Shown: positions 33,620-40,858 of the stretch, piece by piece
Layout: each line of letters begins with the position of its first letter
Position numbering within the stretch: the stretch's first letter is position 1
Assembly: GCA_035690865.1 (NCBI GenBank)
Contig: DASSKE010000003.1
Location: forward strand, 153,823 to 217,822
Reading direction: 5' to 3'
From: CAMLQK01 sp035690865
Lineage (GTDB): Bacteria > Patescibacteriota > Saccharimonadia > Saccharimonadales > UBA4665
DNA: 64,000 nt
The notes under the pieces: generated by a model
Seen by the model: only the letters and a program-made list of their open reading frames with translations
Database searches by the model: none
Told to the model about the DNA's origin: nothing
Position numbers and translations under genes: made by a program

Positions 33620-34159
33620 ATGCCACACAAGTACTTTGCTGACCAGTTTGACGACGAAGAAGTTCTGTTTGTGTTTCGCAAACACCCGATAGTTATGCGC
33701 CGCGGCCTAGTCTTTGGTATGCTCGCTATTTTACTAGGGGTAATCCCAGTGCTCTTTAAGCCAGAGTACTCTGTTCTGGCCTGGGGCCTTGGCCTGGGCT
33801 TCTTGTTGTTCTTAATTATTCTGCTGCCCTCCTGGATAGCCTGGCACTTTAGTATTTACATTGTTACTGATCAGCGATTTATTCACATTACCCAAAAAGG
33901 TCTCTTTCACCGAAGTGTGGTGGATATGTCACTTAAGCAAATCCAAATGGTTAATTACGAAATTGCCGGTCTGCAGCAAACGCTGCTAGGATTTGGTACA
34001 ATAAATATGCAGACTTTGGTGGGTGATCTGGTGATTCATGAAGTACACCATCCGGCCACAATTCAAAAGAAAATACTAGAAGTACTGCGTGACAAGGGGA
34101 TAACGACAATTGCTAGCTCAACGCCAGCACCCGTAGACGAAACCTATGAAGAAGATTAA
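33620..34159 (+). CDS. membrane protein with bacterial PH domain (bPH_2)
   Basis: 179 residues. Two membrane segments (about 29-47 and 52-77, LVFGMLAILLGVIPVLF and GLGFLLFLIILLPSWIAW), then a bPH_2-type domain: IYIVTDQRFIHITQKGLFHRS and the loop MSLKQIQMVNYEI, as in YdbS/YdbT-family proteins. Leaderless by promoter position. It overlaps the next gene by 14 bases, so the two are probably made together. Function in membranes of this family is not established. Confidence 0.8.
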   Translation: MPHKYFADQFDDEEVLFVFRKHPIVMRRGLVFGMLAILLGVIPVLFKPEYSVLAWGLGLGFLLFLIILLPSWIAWHFSIYIVTDQRFIHITQKGLFHRSVVDMSLKQIQMVNYEIAGLQQTLLGFGTINMQTLVGDLVIHEVHHPATIQKKILEVLRDKGITTIASSTPAPVDETYEED

Positions 34160-35213
34160 GAAGTTCATTGCTAAGCACGGGGCGCGCAAAAAGCTCACCC
34201 CAGAACGGTCACTCGAAAAAGCAATTCGAGGTATTCCGCGCATTACCAATGAAACTGTTGCCGAACATCGCGAAGAAGTTTTAGGCAGTGCCCGCAAGTA
34301 TATTTATCCGTTGCAACACTCGCCGCATCGCGTCATTATCGTGTCTGCTGCCATTACCGCTGCTGCACTTATTACGTTCTTTACATACAGTTTATTGGCG
34401 CTATATCGTTTTCAGTCCAGCTCAACATTTATTTACCGGGTCGCGCAGGTAATTCCGTTTCCTGTTGCTAAGGCCGGCTCTTCGTATGTTTCATACGAAA
34501 GCTACTTATTCGAGCTGCGCCACTACATTCATTATTATCAAACGCAACAAAAAGTTGATTTTAAGAGTGATTCTGGCCAACGTCAGCTTAAGGAGTTTCG
34601 CCAGCAAGCTCTTGACGGAGTTATTCAGGACGCCTACGTTAAGCGGTTAGCTAAGGAGCATAAAATTAGTGTTTCGAACCGCGAAGTGAACGACCAGGTC
34701 GCGCTTATTCAGGCGCAGAATCGCCTCGGAGACAACCCCAAGGCATTCAGCGATGTACTTAAAGAGTTCTGGGGCTGGTCACTCGATGACTTTAAGCGAG
34801 AATTACGTCAACAGATGCTTGCCCAAAAAGTAGTTGCTACTCTTGATACTAAGGCGCAGCAGCGAGCCAAAACAGTACACGACCAACTTGTTGCCGGAGC
34901 AGATTTTGGCGACCTCGCAATGAAGAACTCAGACGACCATACAACAGGGCCCGATGGCGGCCGATACGGATTTGCCATTACCCGCACAAACCGAGATGTT
35001 CCACCAGCCGTACTTAATGAAATGTTTCGCCTGAAAGCAGGAGAAACGTCAGATGTAATTAACGCCGGTAGCAGCCTGGAAATTGTAAAGGTTTTTGAGA
35101 CTAACGGAACAGAAGTTCAAGCAGGACACATTGGCTTTGCCTTTCAGCCACTTTCTACGTATGTTGACCCAGTGCAAAAGCAGAGTCCAGCCCACAAATA
35201 CATCGCTCCGTAA
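34146..35213 (+). CDS. membrane-anchored parvulin-type peptidyl-prolyl isomerase (SurA/PrsA-like)
   Basis: 355 residues. A basic N-terminal cytoplasmic tail, one membrane segment at about 62-87 (VIIVSAAITAAALITFFTYS), a SurA_N-like helical chaperone region (about 115-235, LKEFRQQALDGVIQDAYVKR) and a C-terminal parvulin domain (about 235-330) with ADFGDLAMKNSDD, GPDGGRYGFA and FRLKAGETSDVI. In single-membrane bacteria such proteins fold secreted and surface proteins outside the membrane, which would suit the many secreted products encoded here. Overlaps the PH-domain gene before it. Confidence 0.88.
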   Translation: MKKIKKFIAKHGARKKLTPERSLEKAIRGIPRITNETVAEHREEVLGSARKYIYPLQHSPHRVIIVSAAITAAALITFFTYSLLALYRFQSSSTFIYRVAQVIPFPVAKAGSSYVSYESYLFELRHYIHYYQTQQKVDFKSDSGQRQLKEFRQQALDGVIQDAYVKRLAKEHKISVSNREVNDQVALIQAQNRLGDNPKAFSDVLKEFWGWSLDDFKRELRQQMLAQKVVATLDTKAQQRAKTVHDQLVAGADFGDLAMKNSDDHTTGPDGGRYGFAITRTNRDVPPAVLNEMFRLKAGETSDVINAGSSLEIVKVFETNGTEVQAGHIGFAFQPLSTYVDPVQKQSPAHKYIAP

Positions 35214-35259
35214 GGTTATGCAATAATTTGAGTAAGGCACTGCAAAGGTGCAAAAACAG

Positions 35260-35288
35260 TTGCTTTTATCGTTAAAACTTGGTATCAT
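35260..35288 (+). promoter_or_regulatory. tRNA-Asp promoter
   Basis: TTGCTT (35260-35265), 17-base spacer, TATCAT (35283-35288); tRNA begins 40 bases later. Confidence 0.75.
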
Positions 35289-35327
35289 TACCTCTGTTGA
35301 GTTAAAACTCACTTGTTTGAAGGCTTT

Positions 35328-35405
35328 GGGCTCGTAGTGAAGTTGGCCTATCACGCCTCCCTGTCACGGAGGAGATCGCCGGTTCGAATCCGGTCGGGCC
35401 CGCCA
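35328..35405 (+). tRNA. tRNA-Asp (anticodon GUC)
   Basis: Acceptor GGGCTCG/CGGGCCC, anticodon loop CTGTCAC in the stem CCTCC/GGAGG, T arm GCCGG-TTCGAAT-CCGGT, discriminator G and encoded CCA. A terminator follows at 35437. Confidence 0.97.
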
Positions 35406-35436
35406 AATTGATTTCTCTGCTACAGCGGTAGCGTGT

Positions 35437-35462
35437 ATGACTCCTTTGCAGGAGTCATTTTT
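35437..35462 (+). terminator. terminator after tRNA-Asp
   Basis: ATGACTCCT (35437-35445) pairs with AGGAGTCAT (35450-35458) with a 4-base loop, followed by TTTTTA. Confidence 0.92.
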
Positions 35463-35537
35463 ATTTCCTGGCTATAAGTTGACCGTACCATACTATCTCG
35501 TTACCATGAATAGGATGAGAACGAGCTGCGAGATTTT

Positions 35538-36041
35538 ATGAAACTAAGGCCAGCAATTGAGGCTGACGTACCAGCAATGGCGTATACGCTCGAGCATGCT
35601 AACGCCTATCGTGATGGTTATCCGCCAGCTACATTGCAATCACGATATGAAATGTGGGGCGATTACATTCTTGAGCGTATGGCAAAGCCTGATGCCTGGA
35701 CACACGTTGCTGAACTGGGGCAGTCTGTTGTGGGTTTTGCCTTAGGGTATAACTCATTGCATGTGGAGAGTGAGAAAGTGCGCGACGCTCGCCCTGAGCT
35801 TGAATATCTATCATTGCTTATGGTGCATCCATCTGCGTGGGGGCGTGGTGTTGCGTCGAGCTTACTTGGTGCTGTTTCTGATACGGTGCGTGATGCAGGG
35901 AGAGAACAGGTGTTTCTGTGGACCGGCAGGCAGAATAGCCGGGCCAGGGCAGTTTATGAGCGCAATGGCTACAGGGCTGTCCATGATTTTACTCGGAGCT
36001 CATCGTATGGAGAGATGGTGTACTACCTACACAGTGTATAG
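35538..36041 (+). CDS. GNAT-family N-acetyltransferase
   Basis: 167 residues. N-terminal LRPAIEADVPAMAYTLEHAN; the acetyl-CoA-binding motif A is LSLLMVHPSAWGRGVASSLL (about 94-113), followed by the late motif ENSRARAVYERNGYRAV-like sequence (RQNSRARAVYERNGYR). A standard GNAT fold of about 160 residues. The substrate cannot be told; candidates are a small amine, an antibiotic or a protein N-terminus. Confidence 0.9.
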   Translation: MKLRPAIEADVPAMAYTLEHANAYRDGYPPATLQSRYEMWGDYILERMAKPDAWTHVAELGQSVVGFALGYNSLHVESEKVRDARPELEYLSLLMVHPSAWGRGVASSLLGAVSDTVRDAGREQVFLWTGRQNSRARAVYERNGYRAVHDFTRSSSYGEMVYYLHSV

Positions 36042-36082
36042 GTTTGCCTAAAGAGCATCAGTATTTTATAATATGCTTTAAT

Positions 36083-36697
36083 ATGACCGAACACTTTGAA
36101 CAAAAGATAACCCCAAAAGTTGCCGCTGCAGGTTTTGCCGGTCAAATCCTTGAGATCATGGCTCCGCAAGATGGACAGCTTTTGCCTGAGGGCGAGCAAC
36201 TTGTGTACGATGGACCGTTTGGGGCAGGTACTATCGAAGCGAGTGTTGTGCGGACATTTGTACAGCACAACATGCCTCCGCTTGGCGAGTATCCTGGCCC
36301 CTCAACAAAAGAATGGGAGGATACCGGTGGCCATGTGCGTGAAGCATCGTTGCATTGGCTTATCGACGATTGTAGTCAGATTGGTTCTGTAGCGGTGGCC
36401 CAGCTTACCGGTCTTTGTTCTGATAAAAGTTCCGCCCCCGCTGTGCAGTTTCGTATCCGTACGACAGGCATTGTTGAACGTGATGCCTATGATATGGAAG
36501 TCTGCGTGGGTGTAGCCGATGATGAAGGAAAGTTTATGCCACACGAAATTGTGCATTATGAATTCAATGATTCGCACCAGGTGTCCGCTGTGGCCGCCGC
36601 AGATAGTTGCGTCGAACTTCTAGAGGGCGCGCGCAGCGTTTTCACACTTGCTGATATTCTGCCCGAAGTGTCAGTGTCGCGACGTCCACTTAGCTAA
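36083..36697 (+). CDS. uncharacterised protein of 204 residues
   Basis: Start at 36083: TATAAT at 36066-36071 lies 10-11 bases upstream and excludes the longer in-frame start at 36044. The protein is acidic, soluble and has no signal peptide or membrane segment. Visible elements are YDGPFGAGTIEASVVRTF and a phosphate-dikinase-unlike central region LIDDCSQIGSVAVAQL. The 3' end runs up to the promoter of the next gene. No family recognised. Confidence 0.65.
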   Translation: MTEHFEQKITPKVAAAGFAGQILEIMAPQDGQLLPEGEQLVYDGPFGAGTIEASVVRTFVQHNMPPLGEYPGPSTKEWEDTGGHVREASLHWLIDDCSQIGSVAVAQLTGLCSDKSSAPAVQFRIRTTGIVERDAYDMEVCVGVADDEGKFMPHEIVHYEFNDSHQVSAVAAADSCVELLEGARSVFTLADILPEVSVSRRPLS

Positions 36698-36737
36698 AAC
36701 AGACTCTTTTTTACAACAAATCTGCTATACTAATGCT

Positions 36738-37121
36738 ATGGCAAAAAAGCACAAGCGCAGTTCAAAAAAGAAGCAACCATTAGCGTTTATGCCCAATATC
36801 CTTATTTTGGGCTTTGCCTTATTTGTGCTTGCCGGTGTGTTCTTGTTTAGTAATATCGCCAGTGGTTCCACACTAAGAGGCAAGATTGTATGCTTGCCCA
36901 AAAAGGGAACAGGGCCACATACTCTTGAGTGTAACTTTGGCCTTCGTACTTCAGATGGTCGCTATTATACGTTGCGGAGTGCCGATGGCTCCCCAATGCA
37001 GCTCTATCAATACGATACCGCAAAACAGGTGGAGGTAAGGGGTAGTATCCGTAGCTATAATAGTGATGTGTACAACGTCAACGGCATTGTCGACGTTGAT
37101 TCTATAGTGGTCAAACAGTAG
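36738..37121 (+). CDS. small membrane-anchored protein with a beta-rich outer domain
   Basis: 127 residues from the ATG at 36738; extended-10 TGC-TATACT (36726-36731) ends 6 bases before it, so the transcript is leaderless and the longer in-frame starts are excluded. A very basic N-terminus (MAKKHKRSSKKK), one membrane segment (about 18-38, NILILGFALFVLAGVFLFS), and about 80 outside residues with alternating beta-strand patterns and two Cys (IVCLPKKG, LECNFGL), compatible with a small OB-like fold. No family recognised. Confidence 0.7.
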   Translation: MAKKHKRSSKKKQPLAFMPNILILGFALFVLAGVFLFSNIASGSTLRGKIVCLPKKGTGPHTLECNFGLRTSDGRYYTLRSADGSPMQLYQYDTAKQVEVRGSIRSYNSDVYNVNGIVDVDSIVVKQ

Positions 37122-37123
37122 AA

Positions 37124-37148
37124 CACTGAACACATTTATTGTTCAGTG
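37124..37148 (+). terminator. hairpin after the small membrane protein gene
   Basis: CACTGAACA (37124-37132) pairs with TGTTCAGTG (37140-37148). No T-run follows, so termination is uncertain. Confidence 0.5.
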
Positions 37149-37169
37149 ACTATAAGTGAGACAAGCGGG

Positions 37170-37199
37170 TTGGCGTAACAGAAGGCTATTTGATATAAT
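37170..37199 (+). promoter_or_regulatory. promoter of the tRNA-Thr/tRNA-Gly pair
   Basis: TTGGCG (37170-37175), 18-base spacer, TATAAT (37194-37199), 11 bases before the tRNA-Thr gene. Confidence 0.8.
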
Positions 37200-37210
37200 C
37201 ATCGCCAGTT

Positions 37211-37286
37211 GCCACCTTAGCTCAGTTGGTAGAGCAGCGCATTCGTAACGCGCAGGTCGCCGGTTCGATCCCGGCAGGTGGCTCCA
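37211..37286 (+). tRNA. tRNA-Thr (anticodon CGU)
   Basis: Acceptor GCCACCT/AGGTGGC, anticodon loop TTCGTAA in stem GCGCA/TGCGC-like pairing, T arm GCCGG-TTCGATC-CCGGC, discriminator T, encoded CCA. The T at position 73 is relevant to the T-box-like leader of thrS. Confidence 0.96.
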
Positions 37287-37289
37287 AAT

Positions 37290-37364
37290 GCGGGTATCGT
37301 ATAGCGGCTAATATGTAGCCTTCCCAAGGCTGAGCGCTGGGTTCGACTCCCAGTACCCGCACCA
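37290..37364 (+). tRNA. tRNA-Gly (anticodon CCC)
   Basis: Acceptor GCGGGTA/TACCCGC, anticodon loop TTCCCAA closed by TAGCC/GGCTG, T arm CTGGG-TTCGACT-CCCAG, discriminator A and encoded CCA. Three bases after tRNA-Thr, so co-transcribed. Confidence 0.96.
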
Positions 37365-37409
37365 GAGTAATGGCAAAAGTACTACCGAAATCTGATATAA
37401 AGCCTTACA

Positions 37410-37781
37410 ATGGATAGCATCACTATGGCATTATCAAAAAAGATACTACACGATAAGCTTGTGTTGACGCTTTTAAGCGCTAACGCCTTCTTAGCTATCG
37501 CCTGTACCTTACTCGTACTGTTGCGATTTGGTGCAGATGGAAGCAGCGACTATATTGTGCAATTCCGCGAGAATCTTGGCATCGGTGCATTTAAAACAGG
37601 AAGCTTGGGCGGCATACTAAGTTTTATCGTATATGCAGTTTTGGTGGCTTCTCTTAATATATGGTTGAGCTTGAGAGTATATAAAATCCGTCGCCAGCTA
37701 GCGGTGTCCATCCTCGCATTAGGCGTCATTCTATTGACTCTCGCTTTCATTATTAGCAATTTATTGCTGGGCTCACGATAA
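37410..37781 (+). CDS. three-helix membrane protein of unknown function
   Basis: 123 residues with three membrane segments (LVLTLLSANAFLAIACTLLV; GILSFIVYAVLVASLNIWLS; LAVSILALGVILLTLAFIIS). An extended-10 TGA-TATAAA (37393-37401) ends 8 bases before the ATG; a second in-frame ATG at 37425 is an alternative start. The stop overlaps the ATG of the glycosyltransferase gene (ATAATG), so the two are translationally coupled and may form one membrane complex. Confidence 0.75.
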   Translation: MDSITMALSKKILHDKLVLTLLSANAFLAIACTLLVLLRFGADGSSDYIVQFRENLGIGAFKTGSLGGILSFIVYAVLVASLNIWLSLRVYKIRRQLAVSILALGVILLTLAFIISNLLLGSR

Positions 37782-39403
37782 TGACCGATATCGAAATCCC
37801 TCTTGTTAAAGACCGCAAAGGCCACTATCGTTTCTTCGAGATGCTGCCAGCACTCCTTACGTACTTTACATTGCTTCTGCCACTGCTTTTGACGCTCATT
37901 AACGTTACTATTGCGGCGATCTTTATCATTTTGTATCTATTAATCTATATTACTCGAGCTATTGCCTCGGCCATACGCGTGCTAGAGGGGTATCGGGAAC
38001 TGCGAAAGCACCAAAAATTAGATTGGCCGCAGCTCGTTACTGAGCTGCAAGCAGGTGAAGTTATTGACGCAAGCGCCAAACGACCCAAGTGGCATTACGA
38101 GAATCTGTTGCGCCTTACGGTGCAGCCCAAGGTTGTTGAGCCAAACGATGTGATGCATGCAATCTTTATTGCTGTGTATAAAGAAAGCCGCGAGGTTGTT
38201 GAGCCCACTATTAACTCTGTCATTAATTCGCACTATGACATGAAGAAGGTCATTCTGTATATTGCCTACGAAGAACGAGGCGGTGAACAGACCGACAAAA
38301 TGGTTAAGCAGCTCATCAAAGAGTACGGTAAGCATTTTTATCATGCCGAAGCTGTAAAGCACCCGGCTGATATTCCAAATGAGCTTATCGGAAAAGGCGG
38401 GAATGTTACCTTTGCAGGCCGTCGCTTGCAAGAATATGTCGCCAAGCAAAAGATTGATCCTCTAAAGGTTATTGTTACTACCTTGGACGCGGATAACCGT
38501 CCAGACAAAAATTATCTTGCAGCACTTACGTATGTTTATTGCTCGTGTCATGATCCTTTGCGTGCTTCTTTTCAGCCAACGGCCATGTACACCAATAACA
38601 TCTGGGACGCTCCCGCTCCTATGCGCGTGCTGGCAACGGGTAACTCAGTTTTCCATATAATGAACTCACTTCGCTTTCATGCATTGCGTAATTTCTCTGC
38701 ACACGCCCAAGGTCTCGCTTCGCTTATCGAAACGGACTTTTGGAGCGTACGCACAATCGTGGAGGATGGGCATCAGTTTTGGCGCTGTTATTTTCGGTTT
38801 GAAGGGAATTACCGTGTATATCCAATATTCGTGCCCATTTATCAGGATGCCGTTCTTAACGACAGCTATGTAAAGACGCTCAAGGCACAATTTGTGCAAT
38901 TGCGGCGCTGGACATATGGCGCTTCAGACATCGCCTACGTTATAGATAAGGGGTTCTTTAAAAAGAACAAAGTGCCTCGCATGAATCTTATCGCTAAGAC
39001 CGCCCGCCTTATTGAAGGGCACGTTTCCTGGGCTGCGGCACCACTATTGGGCTTAACGGCCGGTTTTATACCTGGTTTTATTGACCCGCAGAGCTTTGCT
39101 GCTAATGAGCTGCCGCTCATTGCCAGCCGTGTGCAAACCGTTGCCTTGGCCGGTGCACTCACCTTAGTCTTTATTTGTCTAAAAACATTACCTCCACGCC
39201 CCGAACGATACCGCAGACGTCGTACATTCCTCATGCTCATGCAATGGGCCTATTTGCCAATAACTACGATTGTCTACAACTCATTTGCCGCCTTATACTC
39301 TCAAACGAGGTTACTTTTTGGGCGATACCTCGATAAGTTCGACGTGACCGAAAAAGCCGTAGTCAGCACCACAGCCAGCGGTCAAAAAGTCGTCCGCAAA
39401 TAG
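37781..39403 (+). CDS. membrane-bound GT2-family glycosyltransferase
   Basis: 540 residues. Two membrane segments near the N-terminus (about 25-65, YFTLLLPLLLTLINVTIAAI), a GT-A catalytic domain and three to four segments at the C-terminus. Motifs of processive or polyprenol-linked GT2 enzymes are present in order: VTTLDADNRP (DxD-type), TIVEDGHQFW (ED, catalytic base) and QFVQLRRW (QxxRW). This points to synthesis of a surface polysaccharide or a glycolipid with nucleotide-sugar donor in the cytoplasm. It ends two bases before the convergent nrdR stop codon. Confidence 0.88.
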   Translation: MTDIEIPLVKDRKGHYRFFEMLPALLTYFTLLLPLLLTLINVTIAAIFIILYLLIYITRAIASAIRVLEGYRELRKHQKLDWPQLVTELQAGEVIDASAKRPKWHYENLLRLTVQPKVVEPNDVMHAIFIAVYKESREVVEPTINSVINSHYDMKKVILYIAYEERGGEQTDKMVKQLIKEYGKHFYHAEAVKHPADIPNELIGKGGNVTFAGRRLQEYVAKQKIDPLKVIVTTLDADNRPDKNYLAALTYVYCSCHDPLRASFQPTAMYTNNIWDAPAPMRVLATGNSVFHIMNSLRFHALRNFSAHAQGLASLIETDFWSVRTIVEDGHQFWRCYFRFEGNYRVYPIFVPIYQDAVLNDSYVKTLKAQFVQLRRWTYGASDIAYVIDKGFFKKNKVPRMNLIAKTARLIEGHVSWAAAPLLGLTAGFIPGFIDPQSFAANELPLIASRVQTVALAGALTLVFICLKTLPPRPERYRRRRTFLMLMQWAYLPITTIVYNSFAALYSQTRLLFGRYLDKFDVTEKAVVSTTASGQKVVRK

Positions 39404-39405
39404 AC

Positions 39406-39810
39406 TTAAGAGTGGTAGGCGCTATAAACTGTCGCCGCCGTGGCATCAAAGCGTTTAAGAACGCTAAGAGCAGCCGTAATAACGACCTTACGGTCAACCA
39501 GGCCATCCTTAGCTTTATTGTTGCGCACAATCTCATTTACTATCGTACTGCAGAGGGCTGAAGCATCCGTGAGGGCTGTGTGCCGGTGTCGGCAGGCTTC
39601 GTAGATACTAATAAATAATATATCTCTGTCGAAGGGTATGAGTGTCTTGCCAATGGCAATGCGTAAACTGCTCGCTAGATCGACCTGTTCGGTCGTCGTA
39701 AAGAGAGCGCCGCACGCTTCGCAATTGCGACGACGCCAGATAGCATTCTGTCGCTTTTGCGGCCTTGAGTTAGTAACGCGCGTAGAGTTGCCACAATATA
39801 TACATACCAT
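39406..39810 (-). CDS. nrdR: transcriptional repressor NrdR (short form)
   Basis: 134 residues against the usual ~150. The N-terminal zinc ribbon is intact (C3, C6, C30, C33; RRRNCEACGALFTT), followed by an ATP-cone domain of which the start (RIAIGKTLIPFDRDILF) is visible. NrdR senses ATP/dATP and represses ribonucleotide reductase operons. No reductase gene is in the window. The shorter C-terminus is noted but the cone core is present. Confidence 0.87.
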   Translation of the reverse strand: MVCIYCGNSTRVTNSRPQKRQNAIWRRRNCEACGALFTTTEQVDLASSLRIAIGKTLIPFDRDILFISIYEACRHRHTALTDASALCSTIVNEIVRNNKAKDGLVDRKVVITAALSVLKRFDATAATVYSAYHS

Positions 39811-39899
39811 GTCTATATGTTGACATAACGCTTTAAAAATAGCCAGTGGAAAACTTGCGAATTACTGTGGGAAACGCACCATAACAGATGCAGAATATA

Positions 39900-39939
39900 T
39901 AAAAAGAACCCCTAGGAAGAATACTACCAGGGGTCCTTT
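39900..39939 (-). terminator. minus-strand terminator of the short unit at 40074-39900
   Basis: ACCCCT (39908-39913) pairs with AGGGGT (39929-39934), extended by GG/CC inside and by A-T pairs outside. On the minus strand it runs into TTCTTTTTATAT, so it ends a leftward transcript. Confidence 0.75.
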
Positions 39940-39941
39940 GA

Positions 39942-40058
39942 TTACTTAGCGCTGGAAATGCGTAAGCGTCTGATACGACTTGGGGTTGGTGAGGAGAAAA
40001 TTAACTCCTCGTAAAATAGCTTGAAGTTATCAAGCGTTGTCGGTTTCTTGGTACTCAC
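39942..40058 (-). CDS. possible 38-residue basic protein in a short transcription unit
   Basis: GTG start at 40058, open to a TAA at 39942; the product begins MSTKKPTTLDNFKLFYEEL and ends in a basic tail (PSRIRRLRISSAK). It has a promoter (TTGACC, 17-base spacer, TAGTAT, 40081-40109 on the minus strand) and a terminator right after it, giving an independent ~170-base transcript. The ribosome site is weak (AAGAGA), and a GAGGAG/CTCCTC hairpin lies within the coding region. It may therefore be a small RNA instead of, or as well as, a small protein. No family recognised. Confidence 0.45.
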   Translation of the reverse strand: MSTKKPTTLDNFKLFYEELIFSSPTPSRIRRLRISSAK

Positions 40059-40080
40059 CAATAAATCTCTTAACCTGTCT

Positions 40081-40109
40081 ATACTATCATAGTATGCCCA
40101 GTAGGTCAA
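40081..40109 (-). promoter_or_regulatory. promoter of the short minus-strand unit
   Basis: On the minus strand TTGACC (40104-40109), exactly 17 bases, TAGTAT (40081-40086). Start near 40074. Same -35 form as the infC promoter. Confidence 0.7.
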
Positions 40110-40198
40110 TGATTCTACGCACAAGGTACTTATGCTTGTTCGGTGGCGTAGCTTGCAAAAACAGGGGAGATGCGTTATATTTAAGGGGTTATAGCGCC

Positions 40199-40275
40199 GG
40201 GCTCTTAGCTCAGTTGGCTAGAGCGCTTCCTTGACGTGGAAGAGGTCAGAGGTTCGAGTCCTCTAGAGCCCACCA
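40199..40275 (+). tRNA. tRNA-Val (anticodon GAC)
   Basis: Acceptor GGGCTCT/AGAGCCC, anticodon loop TTGACGT in stem CTTCC/GGAAG, T arm CAGAG-GTTCGAG-TCCTC-like pairing, discriminator A and encoded CCA. A terminator follows directly. Confidence 0.96.
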
Positions 40276-40276
40276 A

Positions 40277-40311
40277 AAAGAGTTCGTACCTTCTAGTACG
40301 GATTCTTTTTT
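40277..40311 (+). terminator. terminator after tRNA-Val
   Basis: AAGAGTTCGTAC pairs (with two wobble or mismatch positions) with GTACGGATTCTT across CTTCTA, then T6. Confidence 0.8.
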
Positions 40312-40579
40312 ATATCCCCCAACCGTCAGGTGACCCCACGCGGCATGTCGCACAATACTATCTACAGGGCTACTGTAATCATAAGCCATATATGATATAA
40401 AGGTTGCAAGGGCGCCGATATGCGTGGAATGCGGAATATATCACCGGTGATAAGCTAGCAGTAAAAGGCTAGTACAAAGTTATCCCCATGCATGGCACAA
40501 AAATGACAACGTTTTAAGGCTAGCCGCATTGTACCAACCTTGCTATAGTAATACGTGGAGATGAAGTTTTGCGATGTGT
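40312..40579. other. gene-free stretch with a perfect palindrome and inverted repeats
   Basis: No open reading frame or known RNA is recognised. It contains the 14-bp palindrome TATCACCGGTGATA (40439-40452), AATGCGG (40428-40434) repeated inverted as CCGCATT (40524-40530), two AAGGCTAG copies, and one DnaA-box-like TTATCCCCA (40480-40488). A small structured RNA or regulator-binding region is possible. The thrS leader promoter (-10 TATACT, 40580-40585, with an extended TG) borders it on the right. Confidence 0.45.
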
Positions 40580-40858
40580 TATACTAGACACAAGGCAACA
40601 GCCTTATGTCGAAAGATAAACATCGAGCAGTGAAGCGGCCTCACCAACCGTAGAGCTCCGTGGGCAGTTAGAACGTACGTAACGTGCTATCATAAGAGCC
40701 TCATAAATGAGGAAGTCCGGTGGAACCACCCGCAAGTAAAAAGAAGTTTGAGCGCTTCCAATGCAACCGGGTCCGAGACGCAAGCAAAGATTGAATATCA
40801 TGCGAGAATATTTAATCAACAACGCTTGCGTCTTTTTATTTATCAGTAAGGAGCAGAC
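40580..40858 (+). ncRNA. T-box-like riboswitch leader of thrS
   Basis: Extended-10 promoter TGT-TATACT at 40577-40585, so the leader starts near 40592. A base-pairing GCCTTATG (40601-40608) with CATAAG-A-GC (40691-40699) closes a Stem I-like domain; CCTCAT-aa-ATGAGG (40699-40712) is next, as Stem III would be; then the T-box core TGGAACC at 40721-40727. The base after TGG is A, complementary to the U73 discriminator of the tRNA-Thr at 37211. A strong terminator stem (AGACGCAAGC 40776-40785 with GCTTGCGTCT 40824-40833, then T5) precedes AAGGAG and the thrS ATG. The specifier codon was not identified with confidence (ACG near 40673-40684 is a candidate). Confidence 0.55.
40776..40838 (+). terminator. 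attenuator stem in the thrS leader
   Basis: Ten base pairs AGACGCAAGC/GCTTGCGTCT with a nested AATAT/ATATT-type inner hairpin and T5 tail. It would stop transcription before thrS unless another fold forms. Confidence 0.85.
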
